Positions 47,863 to 55,150 of a stretch of 64,000 bases of DNA are shown here, piece by piece. Made by a program: the position numbers and the translations under genes. Origin of the DNA: RUG11551 sp045586185 (lineage in GTDB: Bacteria > Planctomycetota > Planctomycetia > Pirellulales > Thermoguttaceae); NCBI GenBank assembly GCA_045586185.1, contig JAZMZV010000142.1:1-64000 (forward strand), read 5' to 3'. Numbering within the stretch: the stretch's first letter is position 1; each line of letters starts with the position of its first letter. The notes under the pieces are model-generated. The model made no database searches. It worked only from the letters and a program-made list of their open reading frames with translations, and was not told the origin of the DNA.

Positions 47863-48225
47863 GAGATTGATTTCAACGCCCCCGTTGGAGAATTCTTTCC
47901 CTTCTCAAAGCAGACTCTTCGTTCTGTTCGCTTCTTTGACCCAGTTGAAGTTGAGAATAAAACGCGTTATCTGATTCAAGCCGGTTTTCCCATATTCTCC
48001 GTGAATTTCAACACAAAGTCGAACTGTTTAGGATTGTTGAAATTCCGGTTTCTTTCCTGAGTTTGTTTGCGATCCAGAAACGTTATATTTGCCCTGGGGT
48101 TAAACCGAACACGTGCGTATGTCCATTCCAAACGGTATAAAACCGCTCTGAAAGACAAACAAGTTCCGGTTGGGCTAACGTCTGCAAACGTCCCCAAGCA
48201 TGAAAACCTTTTTGCTTTTGTTCGA
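47863..48225 (-). other. probably transcribed stretch without an assigned gene
   Basis: Lies between the small secreted protein gene and a good intrinsic terminator on the same strand, so it is probably transcribed. A 73-codon reading frame (47976-48197, MGTFADVSPTGTCLSFRAVL...) is open, but shows no ribosome-binding site and no recognisable features. It could be a 3' UTR, a small RNA or a decayed gene. Confidence 0.3.
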
Positions 48226-48567
48226 TTACATCACGTCCAGGAAGAAGTGATGCCCCATGTGATAACGACGCTGTTCCGGATAGTAGTTCATCCAACGTTT
48301 ATCGTATTGCGGGATTCTCATTTCAGTCGGATACCGATTGTACGGATCCTGGCTGGAACGGTAGTATTCCTGAGACCAGAAGTTTTGCGGATAATACACA
48401 TAAGGATAGTGCATGAACCGATTGTAGTCCTGAGCGGTTGTGTGGGGCGCATACTGACGTCCGTAAGCCTGTTGCTGCGGAATCGGCTGCTGAGCCTGAA
48501 CGGACTGCATGCACAGCCCAACAATCGCCGCGACGAGCAGCGCTGAGCAAATGATTTTCCTAAACAT
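48226..48567 (-). CDS. small secreted Tyr/Gln/His-rich protein
   Basis: 113 aa. Signal peptide MFRKIICSALLVAAIVGLC...SVQA is followed by a mature part rich in Tyr, Gln, Pro and His (AYGRQYAPHTTAQDYNRF, YPYVYYPQNFWSQEYY), ending HHFFLDVM. No known domain. The composition recalls small envelope-associated proteins of planctomycetes, but I cannot name a family. AAAGGA lies before the ATG with an 8-nt spacing. Signal peptide, ribosome-binding site and a downstream terminator support a real gene. Confidence 0.75.
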   Translation of the reverse strand: MFRKIICSALLVAAIVGLCMQSVQAQQPIPQQQAYGRQYAPHTTAQDYNRFMHYPYVYYPQNFWSQEYYRSSQDPYNRYPTEMRIPQYDKRWMNYYPEQRRYHMGHHFFLDVM

Positions 48568-48918
48568 TTTCTTAATCCTTTGTATCAGAGGTAGTTATAC
48601 TCTCTATTCCACGCCTGTTTCGCTTCCATGCGAATTAATGCGTTCATACCAGAGCGATTCCGTAACGCTTCCTGCGCCAGAATCCTCTATATTGTTAGAA
48701 TCGGAATTTTCCTTAAAAATGTTAAATAAATTTTTAAAAGTTGTGAATTATGAACGGAGAGCGATGAGTGGAGTGTCAATATAGAGAAGATAAGAGATAT
48801 GAGACCGTAGATAATTAAAAGCGTCCCCTATTCTCGTTTTTAAATTCTTATGTATAATTAATATAGTTGGGAGCGACGAGTGCGAACTTCGTCTCAAAAC
48901 TCCTCACCCCTAATTCCT

Positions 48919-48967
48919 CCGTGGGTTAAAACCCACGGCTATTAATATTGAACCGCTACGCGGTTCT
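48919..48967. repeat. twin-hairpin element C copy 2
   Basis: CCGTGGGTTAAAACCCACGG then CTATTAATATT and GAACCGC-TAC-GCGGTTC. It sits in the gap 48568-49024 upstream of the small membrane protein and rsmG. That gap also has a plus-strand TATAAT at 48853-48858 without a good -35, and no other gene. Confidence 0.88.
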
Positions 48968-49024
48968 AGAGGAAGCGCAAGCGCCTCAAAATTCCTCAAC
49001 CCCAATTATAGGAGCAATAATACC

Positions 49025-49180
49025 ATGACCACCGCTGGCTGGTGTTTCATGCTGACTGCATGTATAATAATCACCTCTGTTTTCGTTTGGTGCATAATTC
49101 GCGTCCTGCTCAGTTCAGACGGTCCGGCTAAGTCCGAGAATTCGTCTGACAACCCGGACAACGAGCACGTCAATTATTAA
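49025..49180 (+). CDS. 51-residue membrane protein upstream of rsmG
   Basis: The translation starts MTTAGWCFMLTACIIITSVF and continues VWCIIRVL, one transmembrane helix at about 5-28, followed by an acidic hydrophilic tail (SSDGPAKSENSSDNPDNEHVNY). AGGAG lies 10 nt before the ATG. I recall similar small MTTAGW-type proteins in other planctomycetes, which supports a real gene, but the role is unknown. It precedes rsmG by 45 nt on the same strand, probably in one transcript. Confidence 0.72.
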   Translation: MTTAGWCFMLTACIIITSVFVWCIIRVLLSSDGPAKSENSSDNPDNEHVNY

Positions 49181-49225
49181 TCGCCCATTCAAGACGTTTA
49201 TCCTTTTGATTACCAATACCCAATT

Positions 49226-50002
49226 ATGGAAACTTCACCCGCCGTATTGACCGAAGTTATCGCCCAATACTCATCCTACGTTCCGGAGCTGGCGAAAATC
49301 GACGAAGCCCAAATCGATATGCTGGCGCAGTACTGTCAGCTGGCATGGACCTGGAACGAAAAGATCAACCTGACCCGCCATACCGACTTCGACAAGTTCG
49401 TCAAACACGACCTGGTCGATACGCTGGCGCTGGCGCGGCACATCAACCCGAAAGAGCGCGTCATGGACGTCGGCTCCGGCGGCGGCGTTCCCGGCGTTCT
49501 GCTCAAAATTCTTCGTCCGGACCTCCACATCGACCTGTGCGAGTCCGTCAACAAAAAGGCGAACTGTCTGGTCGACATCGTCGCTCAGCTGGAACTGCGC
49601 TGCGACGTCTATATCGGCCGGGCGGAAGACGTCCTGCCAGACGTCCGTTACAATACGCTCACGTTCCGCGCTGTGGCGAAGATGGCGAAAATTCTCGAAT
49701 GGATGCGTCCGCAGATGAACTCCTTCGACCGGATGTTGCTTATCAAAGGCCCGTCCTGGGTGGAAGAACGCGGCGAGGCTCGCCATTACGGCATGATGAC
49801 AAACATGGCTCTGCGAAAGCTGGAAGAGTACACGCTTCCCAACACCGCAACCGCGACTCAGCCCGACGCCGTTTCCGTCATCCTTCAGATTTGTCACAAA
49901 ACCCGTCTTGATGAAAACGGCGCTGTCATGTTTACTCAATGGAAACGAAACACTCAGCGGCCCAAGCGCAGAAGAAATAAGGGAACAGGGAACGGGGAAT
50001 AG
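49226..50002 (+). CDS. rsmG: 16S rRNA (guanine-N7)-methyltransferase RsmG
   Basis: SAM-dependent methyltransferase for N7 of G527 in 16S rRNA (GidB). 258 aa. WNEKINLTRHTDFDKFVKHDLVDTLAL and the SAM-binding VMDVGSGGGVPGVLLKIL (about 79-96) are diagnostic; RAVAKMAKILEWM and LLIKGPSW follow. The last ~9 residues (RNKGTGNGE) and the TAG stop are encoded by the start of a heptad-repeat array, so the natural C-terminus has been replaced or extended by repeat DNA; catalysis should be unaffected. Confidence 0.95.
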   Translation: METSPAVLTEVIAQYSSYVPELAKIDEAQIDMLAQYCQLAWTWNEKINLTRHTDFDKFVKHDLVDTLALARHINPKERVMDVGSGGGVPGVLLKILRPDLHIDLCESVNKKANCLVDIVAQLELRCDVYIGRAEDVLPDVRYNTLTFRAVAKMAKILEWMRPQMNSFDRMLLIKGPSWVEERGEARHYGMMTNMALRKLEEYTLPNTATATQPDAVSVILQICHKTRLDENGAVMFTQWKRNTQRPKRRRNKGTGNGE

Positions 50003-50127
50003 TAATTCGAGGAAACAGGGAATGGGGAATAGGGAATAGATTTTCGCCGGAGGCGAATTTAAAAACTACTCCCTACTCTCTACTTCCTACTCCCTAACCC
50101 CTACTCCCTATTCCCTACTCCCTAACC
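49981..50127. repeat. composite palindrome: G-rich heptads, TTCGCC hairpin, C-rich heptads
   Basis: G-rich heptads (GGGAACA, GGGAACG, GGGAATA; 49981-50040), the hairpin TTCGCC-GGA-GGCGAA (50043-50057), then C-rich heptads (CTACTCC, CTATTCC, CTAACCC; 50066-50127). This is the same three-part plan as 11488-11630. It encodes the end of rsmG and stops 10 nt before the next gene. Confidence 0.87.
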
Positions 50128-50137
50128 AAAAATAATC

Positions 50138-51100
50138 ATGAAATATAACGCTATTCTGTTTACAATCGTATTGAGTATGCTATCCTCTTTCGCCATGGCG
50201 GAGGACGGTCAGAAGTATTTTGCTTTTTCGTACTTTACCGGCAACGGCGAGCATGGGCTTCATCTGCTTGTCAGTCAGGACGGCTTGAAGTGGGACAAGG
50301 TCAACGGCGGGGTTCCGCTGTATCGTCAGACGCTGCCGGGCGACAACCTCATGCGCGACCCCAGCATTTGCAAAGGTCCGGACGGGACGTGGCATCTGGT
50401 CTGGACGACGTCGTGGAAACGGGACTTTATCGGTCATTCCACCAGCGCCGATTTAATCCACTGGACGCCCTCGCAGGCGATTCCCGTCATGGCTCACGAG
50501 CCGACCTGCCGCAACACCTGGGCGCCGGAAATTTTCTACGACGACGCGACAGAACAGTTTTACATCTTCTGGTCGTCGACCATTCCCGGACGCTTTTCCG
50601 AACACGGAACCAGCGAGTCCAGCCTCGACCATCGCATGTACTTTGTAACAACCAAGGACTTCAAAACGTTCTCCCCGACAAAGCTGTTTTTCAATCCCGG
50701 GCACAACGTCATCGACGGCATGATCGCCAAGCTGGACAAGACGTACTATCTGTTCTACAAAGACGAACGGCTCAAGCGCACGACGGAAGACGGGAAAATC
50801 GTAGAAGGCAAAAGCATTTGGCTGGCGACCGCGCCGTCGGTAGAAGGTCCATATACCGCCGGGAAAATCATCTCTCCGATGAACTGGGTTGAAGGTCCGA
50901 CGGCGTTTAGAGTCAACAACCGCTGGCTGGTTCTGTACGACTGCTACGCGGCTCATCATTACGGGGCAATCGAGTCCGCAGATGGCGTCAACTGGACGGA
51001 CGTTACCGACAAGCTTTCCATTCCCAAAGAAGTTCGTCACGGAACGGTGTTCGAAATCAGCCGGGATGAGTACGAGGCGTTGAAGGCGCTGAATAAATAA
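50138..51100 (+). CDS. secreted GH43-like glycosidase
   Basis: 320 aa with signal peptide (MKYNAILFTIVLSMLSSFAMA). The mature protein is a five-bladed beta-propeller of the GH43/GH32-GH68 superfamily: HLLVSQDGLKWDKV, MRDPSICKGPDGTWHLVWTTSW (base Asp), NTWAPEIFYDDATEQFYIFWS (transition-state/acid region) and WVEGPTAFRVNNRWLVLYD (acid Glu). Likely an arabinosidase or related exo-enzyme acting outside the cytoplasm; substrate not determinable. No ribosome-binding site is seen: C-rich heptads run up to 10 nt before the ATG. Confidence 0.82.
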   Translation: MKYNAILFTIVLSMLSSFAMAEDGQKYFAFSYFTGNGEHGLHLLVSQDGLKWDKVNGGVPLYRQTLPGDNLMRDPSICKGPDGTWHLVWTTSWKRDFIGHSTSADLIHWTPSQAIPVMAHEPTCRNTWAPEIFYDDATEQFYIFWSSTIPGRFSEHGTSESSLDHRMYFVTTKDFKTFSPTKLFFNPGHNVIDGMIAKLDKTYYLFYKDERLKRTTEDGKIVEGKSIWLATAPSVEGPYTAGKIISPMNWVEGPTAFRVNNRWLVLYDCYAAHHYGAIESADGVNWTDVTDKLSIPKEVRHGTVFEISRDEYEALKALNK

Positions 51101-51120
51101 CAGACGCGAAGCGTTCACCT

Positions 51121-51169
51121 AGAACCACGTAGTGGTTCAATATTAATAGCCGTGGGTTTTAACCCACGG
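51121..51169. repeat. twin-hairpin element C copy 3 (inverted, compensatory change)
   Basis: Inverted copy: AGAACCAC-GTA-GTGGTTC, AATATTAATAG and CCGTGGGTTTTAACCCACGG. Compared with copies 1 and 2, the stem GAACCGC/GCGGTTC is GAACCAC/GTGGTTC, so a G-C pair has become A-T on both sides. Its right flank CGGAGG lies 13 nt before the SDR start. Confidence 0.88.
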
Positions 51170-51185
51170 AGGCAGTAGATTATCA

Positions 51186-51998
51186 ATGGTCAATTATGGA
51201 TTAAAGGACAGAGTGGCTCTAATTACCGGGGCGAACAACCCGCAGGGGATTGGGGCGACGACGGCTCTTGCGTTTGCTCGCGAAGGGGCAAAGGTCGTTT
51301 TGATCTATAAGAAAATCCTCCGTCCATTTGATATAAGCAAGACGGATCAAAACGGGGTTGACCGGTATTACCAGTCAAACGCCGGGAATGCGGACGTCGT
51401 CGAAAGCAAACTCAAGGAAATCAACGCGGACTATCTTGTTTTGGAAAGCGACATTTCCAACGAGGACGCGGTCAAAGAAATCTATTCGACGGTTATCGAA
51501 CGGTTCGGACGCGTTGACGTTCTGGTCAATAACGCCGCGGTCGACGATGAAAACGGTTTTGACACAATCGAAAAGATTACTCAAGAGGTCATCGACAATA
51601 CCTTCGCGGTCAACGTCCGGGGAAGTCTGTTGATGATACGAGAATTTGTCAATCGCCGCGGCAATTACGGAAGAATCGTCAATATTTCTACAGACGCGGC
51701 GCAAGTCTTTGCCGGGCAAATTACCTATGGAGCAAGCAAAGCAACGTTAGAAGCGCTGACTCGCAGCATCGCTCTTGAAGTCGGGAAATACGGAATTACC
51801 GTCAATTGCGTCGCGCCCGGCCCCACTCAAACCGGCTGGATCGACGCGGAATTGGAAAAAGCCGTCGTTCCAATAATCCCCATGGGACAACTGATTCAAC
51901 CGGAAGACATTGCTGAAATGATTCTATTCCTGGCAAGCGAACAGGCAAGATTTCTTACTGGCCAAGTCATAAAAGTCTCCGGCGGACACGCGCTGTAA
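51186..51998 (+). CDS. short-chain dehydrogenase/reductase (FabG-like)
   Basis: 270 aa classical SDR, NAD(P)H-dependent oxidoreductase. The cofactor motif is unusual: TGANNPQGIGATTALAFA (about 15-32) in place of TGxxxGIG, i.e. the glycine motif carries an insertion of one or two residues. Other motifs are normal: NNAAV, ISTD with the catalytic Ser, YGASK (Tyr near 180, Lys near 184), and CVAPGPTQTGW. A 15-20 residue insert follows the first beta-strand (KKILRPFDISKTDQNGVDRYY). The length and TGxxxPxGIGxA pattern recall plasmid-type and antibiotic-associated SDRs. Substrate unknown. A strong terminator follows 14 nt after the stop. Confidence 0.85.
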   Translation: MVNYGLKDRVALITGANNPQGIGATTALAFAREGAKVVLIYKKILRPFDISKTDQNGVDRYYQSNAGNADVVESKLKEINADYLVLESDISNEDAVKEIYSTVIERFGRVDVLVNNAAVDDENGFDTIEKITQEVIDNTFAVNVRGSLLMIREFVNRRGNYGRIVNISTDAAQVFAGQITYGASKATLEALTRSIALEVGKYGITVNCVAPGPTQTGWIDAELEKAVVPIIPMGQLIQPEDIAEMILFLASEQARFLTGQVIKVSGGHAL

Positions 51999-52011
51999 AC
52001 TCTGATTAATC

Positions 52012-52042
52012 AAAAAAGACGCTTATATTAAGCGTCTTTTTT
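52012..52042 (+). terminator. intrinsic terminator after the SDR gene
   Basis: AAAAAAGACGCTTA-TAT-TAAGCGTCTTTTTT: perfect stem, 3-nt loop and T-run, 14 nt past the stop. The A/T symmetry makes it bidirectional, so it may also serve the convergent iorB gene. Confidence 0.92.
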
Positions 52043-52072
52043 ATATTGCAATTTCCCCCGAGAAGCTCGCTT

Positions 52073-52113
52073 GCGTAATTGCTAATTGCAAATTGATAAT
52101 TGCTAATTGTTAC
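52073..52113. repeat. heptad array (GCTAATT/GCAAATT/GATAATT)
   Basis: Six degenerate 7-bp units. The iorB TAA stop (52110-52112) is at the edge of the array. Confidence 0.75.
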
Positions 52114-52706
52114 TTGATCATCGCTGCCATTCCCGCGTCGAAAGCCGCGAGGTTGACGTCGACGAATTTCGGCTTGCAGCATTTCTCGATGGCTTCTTTC
52201 CAGGATTCAACCGGCATGTCCAGTTCCGTTGACATCGCGCCCAGCAAGACCGTGTTAGCGGCGCGGATGTTGCCCAGCTTCTCGGCAATCGCTTCAGCAT
52301 CGAGATAAATCAATCGGCTGAACGCCTTTTCCAGACGTTGTTGAGCGTCGTCTGGATAGGTCGCAGCGCCCATGGAAACCGTAACCGGGACGATTCGCTG
52401 CGCGTTGACAACCGCCAAGCCGTCTGCCGCCAGGTATTCGTGATACCGAAGGGCTTCGATTCGTTCCAGAGCAACCAGCACGGACGCGGTTCCCGGGGCG
52501 ATGAGCGGGCTGTGGACTTTCGTTCCGTATCGAATCTGAGCGACAACCGACCCGCCTCGCTGCGCCATGCCGTGAACTTCGTTCGTCTTGACGTCAAACC
52601 CGCAAATCATTGCCGTTTGAGCGCAGATTTCGCTCGCCAATAAAATTCCCTGACCGCCGACGCCTACCAGCGCGATGCTTGTCGTATTTTGATTCTCGTT
52701 GCTCAT
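52110..52706 (-). CDS. iorB: indolepyruvate:ferredoxin oxidoreductase, beta subunit
   Basis: 198 aa, gamma-type domain of 2-oxoacid:acceptor oxidoreductases. Signatures: IALVGVGGQGILLASEICAQ (residues 10-29), NEVHGMAQRGGSVVAQIRYG and the IAPGTASVLVALERIEALR block. IorAB oxidatively decarboxylates aryl-pyruvates to aryl-acyl-CoA in the cytoplasm with ferredoxin. The partner iorA usually lies immediately upstream; here the upstream 176 bp are non-coding and then a peptidase gene follows, so iorA must be elsewhere if present. Confidence 0.87.
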   Translation of the reverse strand: MSNENQNTTSIALVGVGGQGILLASEICAQTAMICGFDVKTNEVHGMAQRGGSVVAQIRYGTKVHSPLIAPGTASVLVALERIEALRYHEYLAADGLAVVNAQRIVPVTVSMGAATYPDDAQQRLEKAFSRLIYLDAEAIAEKLGNIRAANTVLLGAMSTELDMPVESWKEAIEKCCKPKFVDVNLAAFDAGMAAMIK

Positions 52707-52726
52707 TTGTTGTAACTGGATAATAG

Positions 52727-52766
52727 GATTAGCTATTAGCTGCTAGCTTTTAGCTACTAGCTGAAA
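52727..52766. repeat. heptad array (TAGCTAT/TAGCTGC/TAGCTTT/TAGCTAC)
   Basis: Five 7-bp units with constant TAGCT and variable last two bases, about 20 nt upstream of the iorB start. Confidence 0.8.
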
Positions 52767-52860
52767 CAGAAGCTAACAACCAAAATTCATTATACTCTTT
52801 TTTTAAATAATACAAGTAGGCGTTAAAACGTATATCAGGAAGAAATTAGAGAATCGTTTG

Positions 52861-52896
52861 CGTAATTGCTAATTGCAAATTGCTAATTGCTAATTG
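52861..52896. repeat. heptad array (ATTGCTA/ATTGCAA)
   Basis: Five 7-bp units. On the minus strand they encode the last residues (AISN) and TAG stop (52883-52885) of the M16 protein. Confidence 0.8.
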
Positions 52897-54106
52897 CCTC
52901 GCCGCCAAGGGTCGTAATCTGGAAGTCCTTGGGAGAATTCTCCGCCAAGTACCGGTTGACGTCCTCGACTGTCAACGACTCGATGTTTGACAGATGCTCG
53001 TCCAGAGTTCGGATTTTCCCCAGGTTTATCCAGTCGCTGGCAATGCTGACCGATCTGGCGCCGCAGGATTCCTGTTCCATAATCAGGGAGGTCCGTTCCC
53101 GCGTTTTGACCCGGTTCAGTTCCTCTTGCGTAACGCCTTTTTCTGAAAGCAGTTGTATTTCTTTCAACAAACGTTCCAATGCGGCGTCGACGTTGTTTGA
53201 ACTGGTTCCCAAAGAGCAGAAAACGGCAGCGTAGGTCGGATACATAAAATTGTAGGCGCTAACCGAATAGCATAATCCCTGCCGCTCTCGAAGCTGAGTA
53301 AACAGACGTCCGCTGGCTTCGCCGCCCAAAACGGACGTCCCAACCATTTGCAAATAATAATCTGGATGAGAATACGGAACGCCATCGTACGCAACAACAA
53401 TCTGCGTTTGCTGAGCGTCGTAATCTATATGGCGATTCTGTCGAGTCGGCGCTTTGGACTGAATTGTCAGCATACCCTGAGAATGCCACGATCCAAATAA
53501 CGCCTCGACTTCGTCCTGAAGCTCGTTCCAGTCAAACGCCCCGGCGACGGACAGAATCGTTCCGTCTGGACGATAATACTTTTCATAGAAAGACTTTAGC
53601 TCCTCCAATCGAACGGAATGAAGAACGTCAATGTCGCCGTAGGAATGTTCGTTCCACGGCGAGGGGAAAAAGTCTTTCTGCGCCGCCAGACGCGCTACTA
53701 AAGCCGGATTGTCTTCGATTCCAACCCGTTCTAAAATAACGCTTTGCCGCGACGGCTCCAAAGAATCTTCGTCAAAATGCGCCTCTTGCGCCAAGGCGGC
53801 GTAGATTTCCAGAACGTCGTGAAGGTAAATCGCCGGAAAAGCGGCATGATAAGAAACGTATCCTATTCCGACCTTTTCTCCCCGCTCGACGCCGCGAAGC
53901 AAAAGTTCTTCGATAAACTGACGGCTATCCCACCGCCCGCAGCCTCGAAGCGCCATCTCACAGCAAAACGACGCTACGCCGCGGCGACTCGGGGATTCAT
54001 ACCCAACCCCTGCCGGCATTTCCAAAGAAATCGCGCACGACTTCAGGTACGGAGCCGATTCTGCCAGTAAGGTCAGTCCGTTAGAATACGTTTTCGTATA
54101 AATCAT
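52883..54106 (-). CDS. M16 peptidase family protein, zinc site lost
   Basis: 407 aa with the two-lobed M16 (insulinase/processing peptidase beta) fold: N-terminal NGLTLLAESAPYLKSCAISLEMPAGVGYESPSRRGVASF and C-terminal RERQGLCYSVSAYN plus SLGTSSNNVDAAL. The HxxEH zinc motif should fall at about residues 46-50 but reads SFCCE (GVASFCCEMALRG), so both His and the catalytic Glu are missing. It is presumably a non-catalytic subunit, partner unknown, or acts as a chaperone or receptor. No second M16 gene is in the window. No signal peptide. The last residues are heptad-encoded. Confidence 0.87.
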   Translation of the reverse strand: MIYTKTYSNGLTLLAESAPYLKSCAISLEMPAGVGYESPSRRGVASFCCEMALRGCGRWDSRQFIEELLLRGVERGEKVGIGYVSYHAAFPAIYLHDVLEIYAALAQEAHFDEDSLEPSRQSVILERVGIEDNPALVARLAAQKDFFPSPWNEHSYGDIDVLHSVRLEELKSFYEKYYRPDGTILSVAGAFDWNELQDEVEALFGSWHSQGMLTIQSKAPTRQNRHIDYDAQQTQIVVAYDGVPYSHPDYYLQMVGTSVLGGEASGRLFTQLRERQGLCYSVSAYNFMYPTYAAVFCSLGTSSNNVDAALERLLKEIQLLSEKGVTQEELNRVKTRERTSLIMEQESCGARSVSIASDWINLGKIRTLDEHLSNIESLTVEDVNRYLAENSPKDFQITTLGGEAISN

Positions 54107-54122
54107 AGACGCATATTATAGC

Positions 54123-54152
54123 AGGGAACAGGGAATAGGGAATAGGGAGCGG
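54123..54152. repeat. heptad array (GGGAACA/GGGAATA/GGGAGCG)
   Basis: Four to five units ~15 nt upstream of the M16 start. The remaining gap to 54403 is AT-rich, with a small CCCC/GGGG hairpin near 54370-54390. Confidence 0.75.
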
Positions 54153-54403
54153 AGGAATTGGTAACGTCTCATCCTCTCCAATCCCGACCGATTATATATT
54201 GGTTAATAATGAATATCAAGTCCCTTAATAATGAAACAAGCAATCGTCAAAGTGGGTAGAAGGACGTTTTGAGGTGAAAAAATCTAATAATATTCTATGA
54301 ATAACCCCTTTAAGAAAAAATAAAATAGAGTATATTAAATGAGGAATTTATATCAACCAATCGGTGAACCCCCGTATTTTTCAAGGGGTTAACACATCCC
54401 GGC

Positions 54404-55150
54404 TTGCCAAAAACCGCGTACCAGACGGACCTGCTCAAAAGTTGCCAGGTTCCACAGTTACCGGGATTATTTTATAAAACAACGTCAAACATTAATTTCA
54501 TAGAAACAAGGACGGATTACATTTTGTCAAGAAATATATTAAAAATAGAGGATTATTCTAAAAAGGATTTTATTTTATGGCGTTATATTCGCTCTACTTT
54601 TCCGGAACCTTTTGTGGCATTTGTATCCAGATTGTCATTAAGTTTTTGTGATTCACGTTTGTTGACAGAGGTTTCAGAAATCGGCATAAACTCAAATGAA
54701 ATGCTGCGTCCAGTTTATTCAAGATCATTCTGCTCCGAAAAACACTTTGCAGAATTTCTCTCGACATGTGAATTTGAAATATTACTCGACGTTCTGAAAA
54801 GGTTGGAGAATCGTAACGTCAATCTGTTTGATTTCGATTATTTAACTGTAGATAAACAGGTTGACTTTCGCTTTATTATTTTGGCTTTAAATAATGAAAG
54901 CTCCTTTTTTGACTACACATATATGTATGATACGTCAGATATTCCCAGAGATGCCAGAATAAAATTATACGAGGACATCTACGATCTCGAAAAGCTGGGA
55001 ATCTTAATAAATAATCCACAGGATTTGTTTTACAATCCTCAAAATGAAGATTTTAAAATCCTGTCTTTTAGACGACTGCTTCTTGACGATGTTTCTTGGT
55101 CTGAAAAAGATTACCTTGAATATTACAAAAGATTCTGTCAAATTGATTAA
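54404..55150 (+). CDS. hypothetical protein, AT-rich orphan
   Basis: A 248-codon frame, no recognised domain. Helical and rich in Phe, Leu, Asp, Asn and Tyr (EFLSTCEFEILLDVLKRLENRN, YEDIYDLEKLGILINNPQDLFYNPQ). No signal or membrane segment. The start is uncertain: TTG at 54404 is the first start-type codon, another TTG lies at 54524, and no ribosome-binding site is clear. The codons are visibly more AT-rich than neighbours, hinting at horizontal origin or relaxed selection. The first 30 codons are more GC-rich and may be repeat-derived. Confidence 0.5.
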   Translation: MPKTAYQTDLLKSCQVPQLPGLFYKTTSNINFIETRTDYILSRNILKIEDYSKKDFILWRYIRSTFPEPFVAFVSRLSLSFCDSRLLTEVSEIGINSNEMLRPVYSRSFCSEKHFAEFLSTCEFEILLDVLKRLENRNVNLFDFDYLTVDKQVDFRFIILALNNESSFFDYTYMYDTSDIPRDARIKLYEDIYDLEKLGILINNPQDLFYNPQNEDFKILSFRRLLLDDVSWSEKDYLEYYKRFCQID

